Shown: positions 1-11,566 of the stretch, in pieces
How positions within the stretch are numbered: position 1 is the stretch's first letter
How the letters are laid out: every line of letters begins with the position of its first letter
Assembly (NCBI RefSeq): GCF_048544455.1
Contig: NC_133537.1
Location: 308,611,738-308,675,737, forward strand
DNA: 64,000 nt
Direction: 5' to 3'
Source: Silene latifolia
Lineage: Eukaryota; Streptophyta; Magnoliopsida; Caryophyllales; Caryophyllaceae
The notes under the pieces: generated by a model
What the model was told of the DNA's origin: nothing
Seen by the model: the letters and a program-made list of their open reading frames with translations, nothing else
The model's database searches: none
Program-made: the position numbers and the translations under genes

Positions 1-592
1 TAATAGGAAGAGCCCACTTGGTAAAGTTGTTAAGGAAATGGGCCTTGAAGGGAGGTACGGTGGAAGGAGAGTCCACGGGTGGAAGGATAGGTGGGCCAAG
101 ATGCATGTGAAGAGAGACGGGGCCCATTGGGAAAGCGTCCGCGTTTAGGAAAGGGTTCAGGGAGATGTCAGGGAGATCAGGGAGAATGAAGGGAGACCGC
201 GTGTTATGGCAAGAGTTATTATGGAAGTTATATTCCTTTCCATAATCATGGTAGGATACATCTAGGGTTCTTATCCTATAAATAGTCAAGGTAGAAATCA
301 AAGGAGGACATTCAAGATCTCACGAACACAATACTTCGTGCTAGCAAGATTTACATTACGTCTCAATTGTATTCATCCTCTCAATCAAAGCTATTGCAAT
401 ATTTGGCAGGGTACCGTCCCTCCCGCGGTTGTTCCCACATAGGATTTTGCGCGTCACCAAATCTTACGTGTCAATTTACCCTACGCACTTTATTTCCTTA
501 TTTACGCATTACATACAAACGATCAACCAAACAATTAACGAGTAAGACCGCATTGACCCGAAACAATCAATTTGGTAAAAATCACCTAAACA
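1..592 (+). repeat. 5' LTR of element A (truncated by window edge)
   Basis: The sequence matches 10971-11566 almost base for base and ends in TAAACA at 592, immediately before a TTTGGCGCCC primer-binding site. The left end lies outside the window, so the full length is unknown. Visible differences from the 3' copy are single substitutions plus one-base indels around 385-440. Confidence 0.93.
277..284 (+). promoter_or_regulatory. TATA box of element A LTR
   Basis: TATAAATA lies in the 5' LTR and is repeated at the same place in the 3' LTR (11252-11259). It is the probable core promoter of the sense retroelement transcript, which would start about 30 bases downstream. Confidence 0.6.
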
Positions 593-613
593 GTTTGGCG
601 CCCACTGTGGGGC
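593..613 (+). other. Primer-binding site of element A
   Basis: A GTTTGGCGCCCACTGTGGGG stretch directly follows the LTR end. TGGCGCC followed by a short G-rich tract is the usual form of tRNA primer sites in plant Ty3 elements. The exact tRNA was not determined. Confidence 0.7.
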
Positions 614-649
614 ATTGTGGTCGTCAATCGTTGATAATCTAAGTACGCA

Positions 650-2757
650 ATGGATAAGCAAGTATCAGAAGCCATATCAGGGAGCAGTCAACCGTCGCTA
701 CCACCAAACTCTACTCAAAACCCGGCATCAGCAGTGGCAACGCAGGCTCCCGGACATACCTCCAGAATCACACCAACGGCAAAAACCTCTTTGCCTCCTA
801 AAACCCCTGCTGTCACAACCCAAGCCAGATCAGATAAAGGAACAGCGAGCTCAGGCCACACCCCACCACTTAGTCCAACACAAATCTTGCTCGCTGGCGT
901 AGAGAACCTTCAGAAGGCCATGGAAAACATGAGAGAAGACCAGAAGAAAGCTGAAGCCGAAGCAAGGAAGAGGGATAGAGAGCTATGGGCGCAGATAGAT
1001 ATCCTAAAGCAGCAATCCGTCGCCCCAGCGAGTAGGACGAGTGAAGGAAGATTTCCAGTCATGGATCTGACACAGGGAGCATCAGGCAGTAGAAATTCGT
1101 TTCGACAGATACCCGCCGAACTAGTAACAAGATTGGATCTAGCTACAGTGTCGTCGGATGGAAGAATAACCCCACAAGGGTTGGGATATCTTACACCAGA
1201 TAACTGGCCGCTAGCCAGCCACATGGAAGCACGAACAGATGGCACCCCTGTTAGTAACTCCACAACAATCGGCCAGACACCTGGAGCAGGATCCGCGGTG
1301 AACCCGCAAGTGAACTGGCAGCAGGGAACAATCGTAACCTCAAACCCACTAGCTGCCGGGACACATCAGAACCTTCAAGAGTTTGGGTCAGGAGGTAGCA
1401 CATTGAATCAGCAAGCAGCTGACAGGCGGACCCCAGATTCAGAAAGCATAACAAATCAGCAGTACTTGGAGTTAAGAGAGATGCTAAGTAGGGTTCCGGG
1501 ACTGCCACCCCCACTTGAGAAAGCAGCACCTGACAGTTATACCGACTCGCCATTCGTGGACGCCATATCCATCACAGCCATGCCAAAGGGATTCACAAAT
1601 CCGAATATGCCTCTCTTTGACGGCACAACATATCCCTTTGACCATATAAGCCAGTACAAGCAGAAAATGATGACAGTAATAGCCGTAGGGCATGTCAAAG
1701 AGGCTTGTATGTGAAAAGGATTTGGATCCACCTTAGCAGGGCCGGCACTTTGATGGTTTGTAAGTCTACCCAACAAGTCGATATCCACATTTGCTGAATT
1801 GGTAAACGCGTTCACCCAGCAGTTTGCAAGCAGCAGGAGGCCGCAAGAGCATGTATGAGATCTATATAGAATCGTCCAGGGGGCAGGAGAAACCATTGGA
1901 GAGTACAATACTAGATTCAACAATGAAAAGGTGGCAGTACGGGAGTGTGATGTTTCGACAACAGTAAAAGCCTTCAGGAGGGGCCTCCACCACGATTCTT
2001 ACCTATACAAGCAGCTGACTATGCATCCCTCCCACAGCTTCAAAGCAGTGCAAGAAAAGGCAGCTGCCGCAATCAAGCTAGAGAAAGACATCCTAGCCAG
2101 AGCAAGCCTACCTAATACACCAAGCGTCTCCAGTACCTCAGCCATAGAGAAATTAGGAAGAAAGCAACCTACCAGTAAAAAAGATGAGAGATATAGGCCA
2201 TACGGAAGGGGAGTCAACAGAATCGAAGAAAATCAGCAACTCCCCACTCTAGCAGAGTATGGATTCACTACAGGCATCGGAGGAATCCTAAAGGCACTCA
2301 AGGAGATGGGAGACGGAGTAAGATGGCCCAAGCCACTAGTAGAAGGTCAGGCATGGCGAAAAGATAGCAAAAAGAAGTGTGAGTTCCATCGTGATATTGG
2401 GCATAACACCGAGGACTGCTACACACTACGAAGAGAGATCAAGCGCCTGTATGAGCAAGAAGAGTCGAGCCACCTATTACCACGAGGGGGCAAGCAGCAG
2501 GATAAGGTATGCTCCGCGAAGCCTGCAACTCCACCCACATGCACCAAAATCATAAACTTGATAACATGCGGCTCAGACTTAAGTGGGCTGACGTACTCAA
2601 CAGCTAAAAGACATGCCACCGAGACCAAAGGAGATAGACCAGCAAAATCTTGCATAATTTCTCACAATGATCTACCAGCTGTTACCTTTGATGAAGGAGA
2701 TACATATGACGAACGGGAACATCATGATGCACTCATTATCACCCTGTCAATGGCTAA
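650..2757 (+). pseudogene. gag: Element A gag (broken)
   Basis: The frame opens with ATG at 650. It has a Ser/Gln/Pro-rich N-terminus, a charged coiled-coil-like stretch (about 905-990) and a retrotransposon gag domain starting near 1600. A zinc-knuckle-like C-x2-H-x4-H-x4-C motif of the type seen in Tat gags lies near 2379-2420. Three in-frame TGA stops (1712, 1751 and 1856) interrupt it. The reading frame is otherwise the same from 650 to 2757, where a solo LTR enters. After that 1512-bp insert and its 5-bp duplication the frame continues directly into protease, so gag-pro-pol was originally one ORF. Confidence 0.88.
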
Positions 2758-4269
2758 TGATACGTGCCTAATGTATAGTCTTTTTAGCCTATTTCAGCAC
2801 GTATTTCTACGCATTTTCATATTGTTTTTATGATATTTTGCCCCGAATTGGCTACTTTGGTTCGTTTTGTCCATTTTGTAGAAATGAACGCGAAAGTAGT
2901 GGAATCGTACCCTTTTTCGTCCTTTTTGCATGCATTTAGAGGAGACGGGATTTTCCTGAGTGAGATACTGTGTTCGGAAGTGTCATGGCACGAAATACGA
3001 GGCACTTAGACGCGGACTTGAGCTGAAATGAAGATATAGTTACTCGATCGAGCAGTTTACCACTCGATCGAGTGGTTTTTACTTCCTCTGATGATCGATC
3101 GAGTGATTTCTATACCCCTAGTTGGTCGATCGAGGGGTTTTTCACTCGACCTCATGCTGCACAAAGACCAAGTCCTCGGTCGAGTAACTATTTGGTCGAT
3201 CGAGCTATTTTGGCTGAAGAGTTGGTCGATCGAGTGGTTTTAAACCACTCGATCGAGTGGTTTTGATGGGTTTGGGCTTTAATTAGCCCGCGTGATGTTT
3301 TATTTCGCAAAACTCTTTTGCTTTGCTATTTAAGCACGCTTTACTAGGTTAATTAGGATTATCTTCCATATTATCAAACACTCTACTGTAAACTTGAGAA
3401 CGCTGCTTTATTCCTCTTCACTGTTACTTTATTTCGGGATTGCTTTTACTCGGATTTTATGTTCTTTACGCCGGATTCGCTTGGATTGTAATTCCTTTCT
3501 CATTCTTAATAATAATTAATCTTTTTGTTGCTTTAATTTCTCGTTTCTTGCATTCATTCTTTTGCCCTAATTTCCCTTATTGCAATTTATTATTCATTTA
3601 TAATGTTTTCTGCTGGGAGATTAATTGTTGTTAGCTTAATCACCGATATGAGTAGCTAAATCCCCTTCATGTTGGGATTAGGGAATCTGCGGTAGAAATG
3701 TGACGATGTAGTGAATGAATTAGACGAATTGATTACGAGACTCTGTCACTATAGCAATTTAATTGTATTTATCCGACCTAGTTGAGTGCACGCTTCTATG
3801 TCACCCTTTAATCTGGCAAAAATTAATCCTGGATCGAAAGATTGGACTAAATAGGCCTGCTATAAACAGTAGACTACCCTAATGAGGATGAAAGTTAAGT
3901 TAGTGGTATTTTAGGATAGAAAGTGGACCGAAAGGACCTTTTCAAAGATCCGTCTCACATTAGTTAAATCGAATCATTTACAAACTGAGTCACGGGACTA
4001 CCGTAGTGAACCGAGTTCCCGACATGTCCCTCTCTTCTTGATAGTTTAATCATATTTTATTGCCTTTACTGCTCTTTACCTTCTCTCTTTTCTTTAACCT
4101 TCGTAGTTTAGAATCAAATTCAAACAAACCCCCAATTGTTACCATAGGATTAGAATTAGACAGCTATAATTGCATTACCTCCCTGTGGATTCGATACTCG
4201 ACTGCCTCTACTACATTTTAGTTGAGACCGTTAGGTTTTATCTTTGATAGGGTTGCGATAGCCGTGTCA
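2758..4269 (+). repeat. Solo LTR of the element B (Athila-like) family, inserted in element A
   Basis: It starts TGATACGTGCC, ends GCCGTGTCA, and is flanked by perfect 5-bp duplications GCTAA (2753-2757 and 4270-4274). It aligns along its length with the B LTRs (24906-26391 and 34646-36132) but is more diverged from them than they are from each other. No internal sequence remains, so it is a solo LTR left by unequal recombination. It carries nine TCGATCGA-type sites. Confidence 0.95.
3044..3256. repeat. TCGATCGA palindrome array in the solo LTR
   Basis: Nine sites (some with one or two changes) start at 3044, 3064, 3095, 3126, 3146, 3176, 3196, 3226 and 3249. The spacings are 20, 31, 31, 20, 30, 20, 30 and 23 bp. 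The alternation of about 20 and 30 matches the arrays in element B. Confidence 0.85.
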
Positions 4270-4740
4270 GCTAACTGCACAGTTAAAAAGGTCTTGGTAG
4301 ATACATGCAGCTCGGTCAATCTGATCATGCTGAAGACTATAGAAAACATGGGATTTAGCGAGAAGGATTTACAGAAAAAAAACTATCCCGCTGGTAGGCT
4401 TCAGCGGGGAGACAGCCAACTCACTGGGCGAAGTAGTCATCCCAACCTACGTGGCAGGAGTCAACAAGCAAGTCAGGTACCTGGTCATAGACGGACCCTT
4501 TACCTACAATGTCATCCTGGGAAGGCCGTGGCTACACCAGATGAAAGCAGTCCCTTCAACGTACCATCAGTGCATAAAGTTCCCACACTATGGAGAGTAG
4601 AGACAATACGGGGAGATCAGGAGGAAGCTAGACGCTGCTACAAGAAGGCACTAAAGTGCACTGCCAGCCCTCCCGCATAGCAATTACAGAAGCAGCCTGT
4701 CCAGGACGAGTACATTGAGCCCCCAGTTGAAGAATTATAT
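4270..4740 (+). pseudogene. pro: Element A protease (aspartic), frameshifted
   Basis: A retropepsin active-site region is recognisable near 4290-4330, but the canonical DTG/DSG-type glycine is replaced by cysteine (LVDTCSS). A run of A residues near 4374-4382 marks a frameshift, and the frame returns near 4580 so that the tail reads as the usual connector of Tat polyproteins. A stop at 4678 and a TAA at 4741 follow. The domain cannot be functional as it stands. Confidence 0.8.
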
Positions 4741-4743
4741 TAA

Positions 4744-5811
4744 ATCAACTTGTACAAGCTGCACCTAGAGAGAATCGTGCTAATTGGAGCTGGATGCACA
4801 GGTAGCTTGAGACAACAACTAATCAAATTTCTACAAGATAACATGGACTGTTTTGCTTGGTCGCACGACGACATGATAGGAATAGACCCATCCATCATAA
4901 CGCATAAGCTTACTGTGGACCCAAAGTATAAGCCCATCCAGCAGAGAAGAAGGAAGTTTGAAGCAGAAAGAAACAAAGTAATTAATTAAGAGGTAGATAG
5001 CCTTCTGGCAGCAAAGAAAATAAGAGAGGTAAAATACCCAGAATGGTTGTCCAACGTGGTGGTGGTGCCTAAGAAGAAAGGAAAATGGAGAGTATACGTG
5101 GACTTCACCGACCTCAACAAAGAATGTCCTAAAGATCCCTTCCCACTACCTCATATCGATGCAATGGTGGATGCGACAGCTGGACATGAGATGCTGACAT
5201 TTCTGGACGCATGGAGTGGCTACAATCAAATCAAGATGGATCCCGCAGATCAAGAGAAGATGGCATTCATGTCTGAAAGAGGAATATATTATTACAACGT
5301 CATGCCATTCGGCCTAAAGAATGCAGGTTCCACCTTTCAAAGGCTGGTCAACCGCATGTTTAATGAGCAGAGAAGAAGAACTATGGAGATATATATCGAT
5401 GATATGGTGGTAAAATCAGAGAAAGCCAAAAATCATATGCGACACCTGGCAGAAACATTCAGCACCCTGAGGGAATACAAAATGAATCTAAATCCATCCA
5501 AATGCACCTTCGGGGTATCCTCTGGCAAATTCTTAGGCTACATTGTAACTCAAAGAGGAATAGAAGCCAGCATCGAGCAAATCAAAGCAGTTTTGCAATT
5601 GGAGTCACCTGAAAAACCTAAAGACGTTCAAAGACTAGCTGACAAGGTAGCAGCCCTGAGAAGGTTCATCTCAAGATCCTCAGATAAGTGTAGGCTATTC
5701 TACGACATACTAAGAAAGAGCCAGAAGTTTGAGTGGACCGCAGACCACGAGCAAGCATTCAAGGAGCTAAAACACTACCTCAGCAACCCACCACTGCTGT
5801 CAAAACCGTAA
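4744..5811 (+). pseudogene. Element A reverse transcriptase
   Basis: This is a Ty3-type reverse transcriptase. The FPLPHID motif lies near 5143-5160, the MPFGLKNA motif near 5302-5325, and the catalytic YIDD box at 5392-5403 is intact. A connection region follows. TAA stops at 4987 and 5809 interrupt the reading. Gag, protease, RT and integrase share one original frame. Confidence 0.92.
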
Positions 5812-6200
5812 CCAGGAGAACCACTGTTCCTCTACCTGGCCGTCACAGAGGTGGCAGTGAGTGCTGTTCTAGTCAGAGAGCAGGAGAAGGAACAAAGGCC
5901 AGTATACTACGTAAGCAAGTCTCTACTACCAGCAGAGACCAGGTACACATCTCTCGAAAAACTAGTACTAGCTCTGGTAGTAGCATCCTATAAGCTGCGC
6001 CCCTATTTTGAGTCCCACACCATACATGTTGTAACCAACTACCCGCTGAAGTCTGTCATGAGGAAACCCGAACTGTCAGGCAGAATGTCAAATGGTTTGT
6101 ACACCTTAGTGGGTATGATATCCAGTACGACCCCAGAACAGCAATCAAATCGCAAGCATTAGCAGAACTTGTCTCAGACTTCAGTTCAGCCATCCAAAAT
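5812..6200 (+). pseudogene. Element A RNase H (RT-linked)
   Basis: After the stop at 5809 the same frame continues as the RT-linked RNase H. It reads a FLYLAVT-type strand, a PVYYVSK motif and an SLEKL helix. The frame breaks near 6090, where an indel shifts reading before the second RNase H. Confidence 0.75.
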
Positions 6201-6254
6201 CTGGCAGATGAGGAAAACCTTACCGTAGAAGGGAACATGGACAAAGAGATCTAG

Positions 6255-6660
6255 AAGATGCACATCGACGGAGCCTCCAATCAAAGGGGGCAGGTGTAGG
6301 GTTAATCATGCGGTCACCACAGGGAGATCTGATAGCACAAGCAGTAAGATGTGAATTTAAGGCAACTAACAACGAAACACAATACGAGGCTTTGATACTA
6401 GGAATGCAGCTAGCTCTGGAGTTAGGAGTCAGGCACTTGCATATATCCAGTGACTCCCTGCTAATAGTCAACCACGTGAATGACGAGTTTATAGCCAGAG
6501 ATTCAAAGATGATTGCATATTTAAAGGTAGCGAAGGAGTTAAAGCAAAAATTCAAAACCTGCAAGCTTAAGCAGATTCCCAGGTATCAGAATGTGGAAGC
6601 AGATGCCCTAGCAACTCTGGCGCAACATTCAAACCAACAGAACTATCCAGCATTCCCATC
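6255..6660 (+). pseudogene. Element A second (archaeal-type) RNase H
   Basis: A second RNase H fold follows the first: an IDGAS strand near 6265, a frameshift near 6293, then NNETQYEAL, SSDSLLIVN and ADALATLA motifs that carry the expected acidic residues. Dual RNase H domains are the diagnostic trait of Tat/Ogre elements. It is out of frame with the flanking integrase. Confidence 0.82.
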
Positions 6661-6666
6661 GCACAC

Positions 6667-8064
6667 ATGCTGGAGACTTCTATCCAGAAGGCAGATGGAA
6701 TAGATAAAAGAGAGCTGGAGGATCCGCAGGACGAAGTGGGAGTTCAGACAACTACGGAGGGAGGGGAAGGCTCTCAGCCAGCCGACCAGCCGCCTGACCA
6801 ACCAGCTATACAGGCAGATGACTGGGATTGGCGTACACCCTACCTAGACTGGCTACGTCATAGTAAGCTCCCAGACGACAAGAAGGAAGTAAGAGCTTTC
6901 AGAGTGAAGGCCTCCAAATTTATACTAATTGATGATACACTCTTCAGGAAGTCACTGGTAGGTCCCTACATACGATGCCTGGACAAGGAGGAGGCACAGA
7001 CTGTGTTACATGCTCTCTACAGTGGTGAATGTGGAAACCATGCAGGGGGCAGGAGTCTGTCAAATAAGGCTATTAGACAAGGATACCTTTGGCCCACAAT
7101 GAGGGCATATGCAGCAGAATACGCACGTAAGTGTGACGCCTGCCAACGCTCAGCACCAATGATCCATCAGCCAGCAGAGACCTTACACCCTATCATTTCT
7201 CCCTGGCCGTTGATGACATGGGGCATGGACATAGTAGGCCCCCTACCAAGAGCCATAGGGAACAGAATATGGATGCTGGCGATGACAGATTACTTCTCTA
7301 AGTGGATAGAGGCAGAAGCATTCACAGAAGTAAAGGACAAACAGGTCATCTCTTTCATAAAACGCAATATCATCTGCAGATTTGGTATCCCGTCAGAGAT
7401 CATATGTGACAATGGCTCACAATTCATCTCCAACGATGCTGAGGGATACTGTGCCAGGTGGAACATAACCTTGAAAAAATCAGCATCTAGGACTCCAAAG
7501 TCTAATGGGCAAGCTGAATCCAGCAACAAAATTATCATGGATAATCTGAGAAGGAGGTTACAGGAGTTAGGAGGAAAGTGGGCAGATGAATTGCCACTAG
7601 TGTTATGGTAAGATAGAACGATGCCAAAGATAGCAACATGCCAAACACCCTTCAGCCTGGTGTTTAGCGTGGAAGCAGTCATTCCGTCAGAGGTTCTGGT
7701 TCCCACTCATAGTTATGGATGTATGACAGAGGAACTGAACAATGCAGAGATGGTCAGGAGCCTGGAAACAGTAGACGAGCTACGAGCAAGTGCAAAAATA
7801 CGTCTAGCTGCCTACAAGCAGTCAGTGGCCAGGAGTTACAACAAGAATGTGAAAGTCAGGCTCCTGGAAGTAGGAGACCTGGTTCTCCGTGAAGTGTTCC
7901 AAAACACTAAAAATTGAAAGGCAGACAAATTCGCCTAGAAATGTGAAGGACCATACCAGGTAGAAGGAGTTGTTTGCCATGCCGCATACAGACTGATGAC
8001 TATGGACGGTCAAATCATACAACGCCCATGGAACATACTTCACCTGAAGAGATATTACTTTTAA
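6667..8064 (+). pseudogene. Element A integrase
   Basis: An HHCC zinc-binding region lies near 7030-7150 (ending CDACQRS). The DDE core follows, with aspartates near 7228 and 7410 and the glutamate in SNGQAES near 7511. Stops at 7609 (TAA), 7915 (TGA) and 7936 (TAG) break it. The C-terminal part ends in the HLKRYYF form at a TAA at 8062, which is normal for this lineage. Confidence 0.9.
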
Positions 8065-9201
8065 TAATAAGTAGATTTTAGCCTACAGGGTAATGTACTA
8101 TGAAAAGCCAAGTTATTTTAAAATAAAAGAAAGTCCGGTAGTAGGCATACTACCAATTTCATTCCCATTTCCGGTGTCTCTAACTCTTTCAAAATTTTAA
8201 ACTGCTATTGAATGGTGTCATCTGACAGCGTCTTGGGACTACAATTGCTCTGGTACCCCATGAGATGGCGTCAGGTACTTCACACCATTTTAATAGACTT
8301 TTCTGTTTTCAGGCTTCTCTAAGTACATCACTCTGAATCCTAATGTCTACGGTACGTTGAAAGTATATCTAGCAGGACTGTCAACTGCCAATGTGGGGTG
8401 ACAAGGCTCATGGCACTCAACATGCCTAACTACTTCCTCCACCAGGAGCACCCTCACCAGGCGGACTGTGGAACATACGAAAGGGAGCCTGGTTAACAGC
8501 TAAACACGCTTACCCAGCTACCCCTGACACCACCTCCTGGTCGTAGCTCGCACTAATCGCAATTAATCAGGGCCCCAGCATGCATGCACACATATATGGA
8601 ACGTAGGGATCTCTGAGCAACCAGAATCCTGCAACGTCCCATTGGTCCTAGAACGACGATAAACTTGCCTAACATACGCCTCATGTTGGCTCTAAAACAT
8701 GATGAACACACCTTGCGTCATGAACAAGGTTAAGTAGTAAAAGCTGACAAAGATACGCCTAAATCGGTCATCGACCGACACGGCGACTAGGCGAGTGCGG
8801 GTCGACCTTCTTGGGGCGACACGATCGGTCTAAATCAACCTCTTAGGTTGACACGGCCACCCCTCCTTACAAGTGCGGCACACGCCTAAGTCAGTCAGTA
8901 GACAGAAACGGTAGCTAGCTGAGTCTAATAGTCAGCCTCCTCAGGATGACATGACTCGCCTAAATCAGCCAGCAGGCTGACACGGCAACTTCCTAAAACC
9001 AAGGAAAACTAAAGACAAGCACACAAGATATAATCTAAACTTGCCAAATTAAGGCAAGGGGCATTCCAAAAATATGGCCAAAAGTACGGCCCCAGAGTTT
9101 AATCGTCACCATGGCGAGCTACCAGAAAAAGGTTTAAAATATTACAAGTCTGCCACCACAGGGCCAGACTGCCAAAAAGTTCGCTGATAAAATAAAACTT
9201 C
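8065..9201 (+). other. Element A 3' spacer
   Basis: Non-coding sequence lies between pol and the antisense gene. It contains a degenerate series of hairpin-forming repeats at 8756-8990. No convincing ORF was seen on either strand. Long non-coding spacers with tandem repeats before the 3' LTR are reported for Retand-type Tat elements. Confidence 0.7.
8756..8990. repeat. Degenerate palindromic tandem repeat in element A spacer
   Basis: Five related units begin near 8756, 8827, 8883, 8921 and 8957. Each has the form CGCCTAAATC, then a short inverted repeat, then GACACGGC. Arm sequences differ between units but stay mutually complementary, for example CAACCT/AGGTTG and CAGCC/GGCTG. Spacings shrink from about 71 to 36 bp. 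Confidence 0.65.
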
Positions 9202-11276
9202 TTAATTTTCGGTCACGTTAATGACCTCCACATCTTGCATCTCATCTGCCTCCTCCCGCTGACCATCTATTTCAGGTACCGGACCAGCTTGTGCACCCTC
9301 AGCTGCCATAGCTTCCTGAGCTCCGTCAGCATCATCCTGGGGCAACCCTGCGTCTCTAGCAGCAGCCTGCTTAGCCAGCGCAGGAGAATTCACCTCGCCA
9401 ACTTCAGGCATCAGGACGCTCAAGTCAGGTTGCACCGGGTACAGGGTCTCCAACTGCCTCTCTTCTTCTTCAATAGCTTGCAGAGTTGGAGGCTCCTCAA
9501 GGGCAGCACGCATTTCGCTGATCTTTCCCCGCCAGGTAGCATAGGCAACGATATTTGTGGCCAGGGTGATCAACTCGTTGATCCTCTCCTCAGAGCATTT
9601 CAAGGAGTCAGAGAACGTGGTGCAAACCTCCTGAGTACGAGCCAGCTGATCAACTCCCTCCTTCAGCATCCTCTTTGCGCCAGCAAGATCTGCCTTTAGC
9701 TCAGCCACCCTTCCCCTCAAGTCAGCACGCTGCTTCTCTAAATCAGCAACGGACCCAGTCAGCTCCCTGTTCCTGGCACTAGTGGCACGGCTGGTAGTCT
9801 GCACTATATTGATCATTTTCTTGTTATAGAGGGCAGACTGAAAGGCCTGGGAGCAAGAAAAGACAAAGTCAGCAGGGAATCGAGGGTAAAAGATTTGGAA
9901 CAAGTGAAATGGAAACACTCACCATGAAAGCGTTGTGCACATCATTCTCAGCCATCTCCTCAGGGTTAAATTCTGAGAAAGCGTCAACCACAGAAGGAAA
10001 AAGCAGCTGGTCAATCTCTGGCCAGTATGGCACCTTATCCACATTCCCAAAACCCTCTGGGAAGAGAGCAATGATGCCTCCGCTGGCAGAAGCATGAGGA
10101 CTGGTAGGAGGAGTAGAAGGATGACGAGACAGCGGGTCGACCACTAAGGGTTCAGGCCGTACGGAGCTGGAATGAGTAGGAGCCGTCTGGAAGGAGGTAG
10201 CGGTAGCACTCCTCTTGAAGGCAGACGCCACATCAGGGCTGGCAGCAGATCTTTTTCTTTTAACACTTTGGAGGATGGCCTCCACAGGATCAATCTTTGA
10301 GCCTGCAGATAAGTCATCATTGCAGGTGTCAGGAGGGACCAGACAGTCAGCCAGGTTGCATGCAAACATAAACGACTATAGGTAGCTTACCAGAAGACAT
10401 GATGTGAGCTGATTGAAGGGGGTTGGAGGAAGAAGCAGGAGAAAATCCAGGAAGCAGGTCAGGAAACTTCCTCTCTAACTGAGGAATGCATAATAACTTG
10501 TTGCGTGCAGGGATCTGGGCGCCAATACGGGTCAGGTAGCAGGGACTTGCACGAAGGTAATAAAGTAAGCTAGTAAGCAACAAGATAAACAAATCAGGTG
10601 ACAAGGAGGGTACTTACTCGAAGTTATGACCCATTTCCCAAAGATATAGTCGGCAGGCGGCTGGATAGAAGCCTTCCTTACAAAGAAGAAGTCTTCGAAC
10701 CATTTCTCATCCCGAGATTTCGACACGTGCTTGAAAGGAGCCTCGCCAGAGCCCCGGAGTGAGAATTGGCCCCTACCCAGGGACCTGATATCATACATGT
10801 GGGCCAGATCGCCCAGAGAGATGGAGTTTCCATTATTTTGACAAGCGGCCAGAGAGTAAAGGAGAACCCTCCAGACGGTGGCAGAAATATGTGTCATAGA
10901 AAAATTGTTTGTAAAAATAAAATCTTGGACGAGTTTTGGAAAAGGGAAGCGGATACCATATCTAAATGGGTATAAGTAAAGGCAGAGCCCACTTGGTAAA
11001 GTTGTTAAGGAAATGGGCCTTGAAGGGAGGTATGGTGGAAGGAGAGTCCACGGGTGGAAGGATAGGTGGGCCAAGATGCGTGTGAAGAGAGACGGGGCCC
11101 ATTGGGAAAGCGTCCGCGTTTAGGAAAGGGTTCAGGGAGAAGTCAGGGAGATCAGGGAAAATGAAGGGAGACCGCGTGTTATGGCAAGAGTTATTATGGA
11201 AGTTATATTCCTTTCCATAATCATGGTAAGATACATCTAGGGTTCTTATCCTATAAATAGTCAAGGTAGCAATCAA
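9202..11276 (-). pseudogene. Antisense spliced gene of element A (putative gypsy-type transposon domain, Transposase_28-like)
   Basis: The minus strand reads a gene of at least four exons. Exon 1 (about 11276-10618) begins inside the 3' LTR. It encodes a region resembling the plant family PF04195, with a segment ending in WRVLLYSLAACQ and the FFFVRKA stretch, but is frameshifted near 10970. Later exons are about 10545-10391, 10302-9923 and 9846-9202. The last two introns (10390-10303 and 9922-9847) have GT-AG ends and keep frame; the exon 1/2 junction does not keep frame with the sites I chose. The final exon is a charged coiled coil followed by an acidic tail and a stop at 9202. Antisense ORFs in this position are known from Tat elements; function is unknown. 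Confidence 0.7.
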
Positions 11277-11566
11277 AGGAGGACATTCAAGATCTCACGA
11301 ACACAATACTTCGTGCTAGCAAGATTTACATTACGTCTCAATTGTATTCATCCTCTCATTCAAAGCTAGTGCAATATTGGCAGGGTACTGTCCCTCCCAC
11401 GGTTGTTCTCACATGGGGTTTTGCGCGTCACCAAATCTTACGTGTCAATTTACCCTACGCACTTTATTTCCTTATTTACGCATTACATACAAACGATCAA
11501 CCAAACAATTAACGAGTAAGACCGCATTGACCCGAAACAATCAATTTGGTAAAAATCACCTAAACA
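10971..11566 (+). repeat. 3' LTR of element A
   Basis: It matches the 5' LTR from window position 1 to 592 and ends TAAACA at 11566. Its true left boundary may lie further left, because the 5' copy is cut by the window edge. The TATA box is at 11252-11259. Confidence 0.9.

Larger units (their letters stand above)
1..11566 (+). mobile_element. Element A: decayed Tat-lineage Ty3 LTR retrotransposon (left end outside window)
   Basis: Two LTR copies (1-592 and about 10971-11566) flank a primer-binding-like site, gag, protease, reverse transcriptase, RNase H, a second RNase H and integrase in that order, then a long spacer with antisense ORFs. The second RNase H and an antisense gene before the 3' LTR are traits of the Tat lineage (Retand, Grande and relatives). 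About a dozen substitutions separate the LTR copies by eye over roughly 590 bases, near 2 percent, so the insertion is fairly recent. Many stops, frameshifts and an inserted solo LTR make it non-autonomous. Its left target-site duplication is outside the window. Confidence 0.9.

Noticed and set aside
4222..4680. 152-codon ORF as a single gene starting at 4222
   Set aside because: Its first 16 codons are in the solo LTR; the rest is the frameshifted protease of element A.
9235..9699. Plus-strand 154-codon ORF
   Set aside because: It is the complement of the coiled-coil exon of the antisense gene and has no recognised domain.
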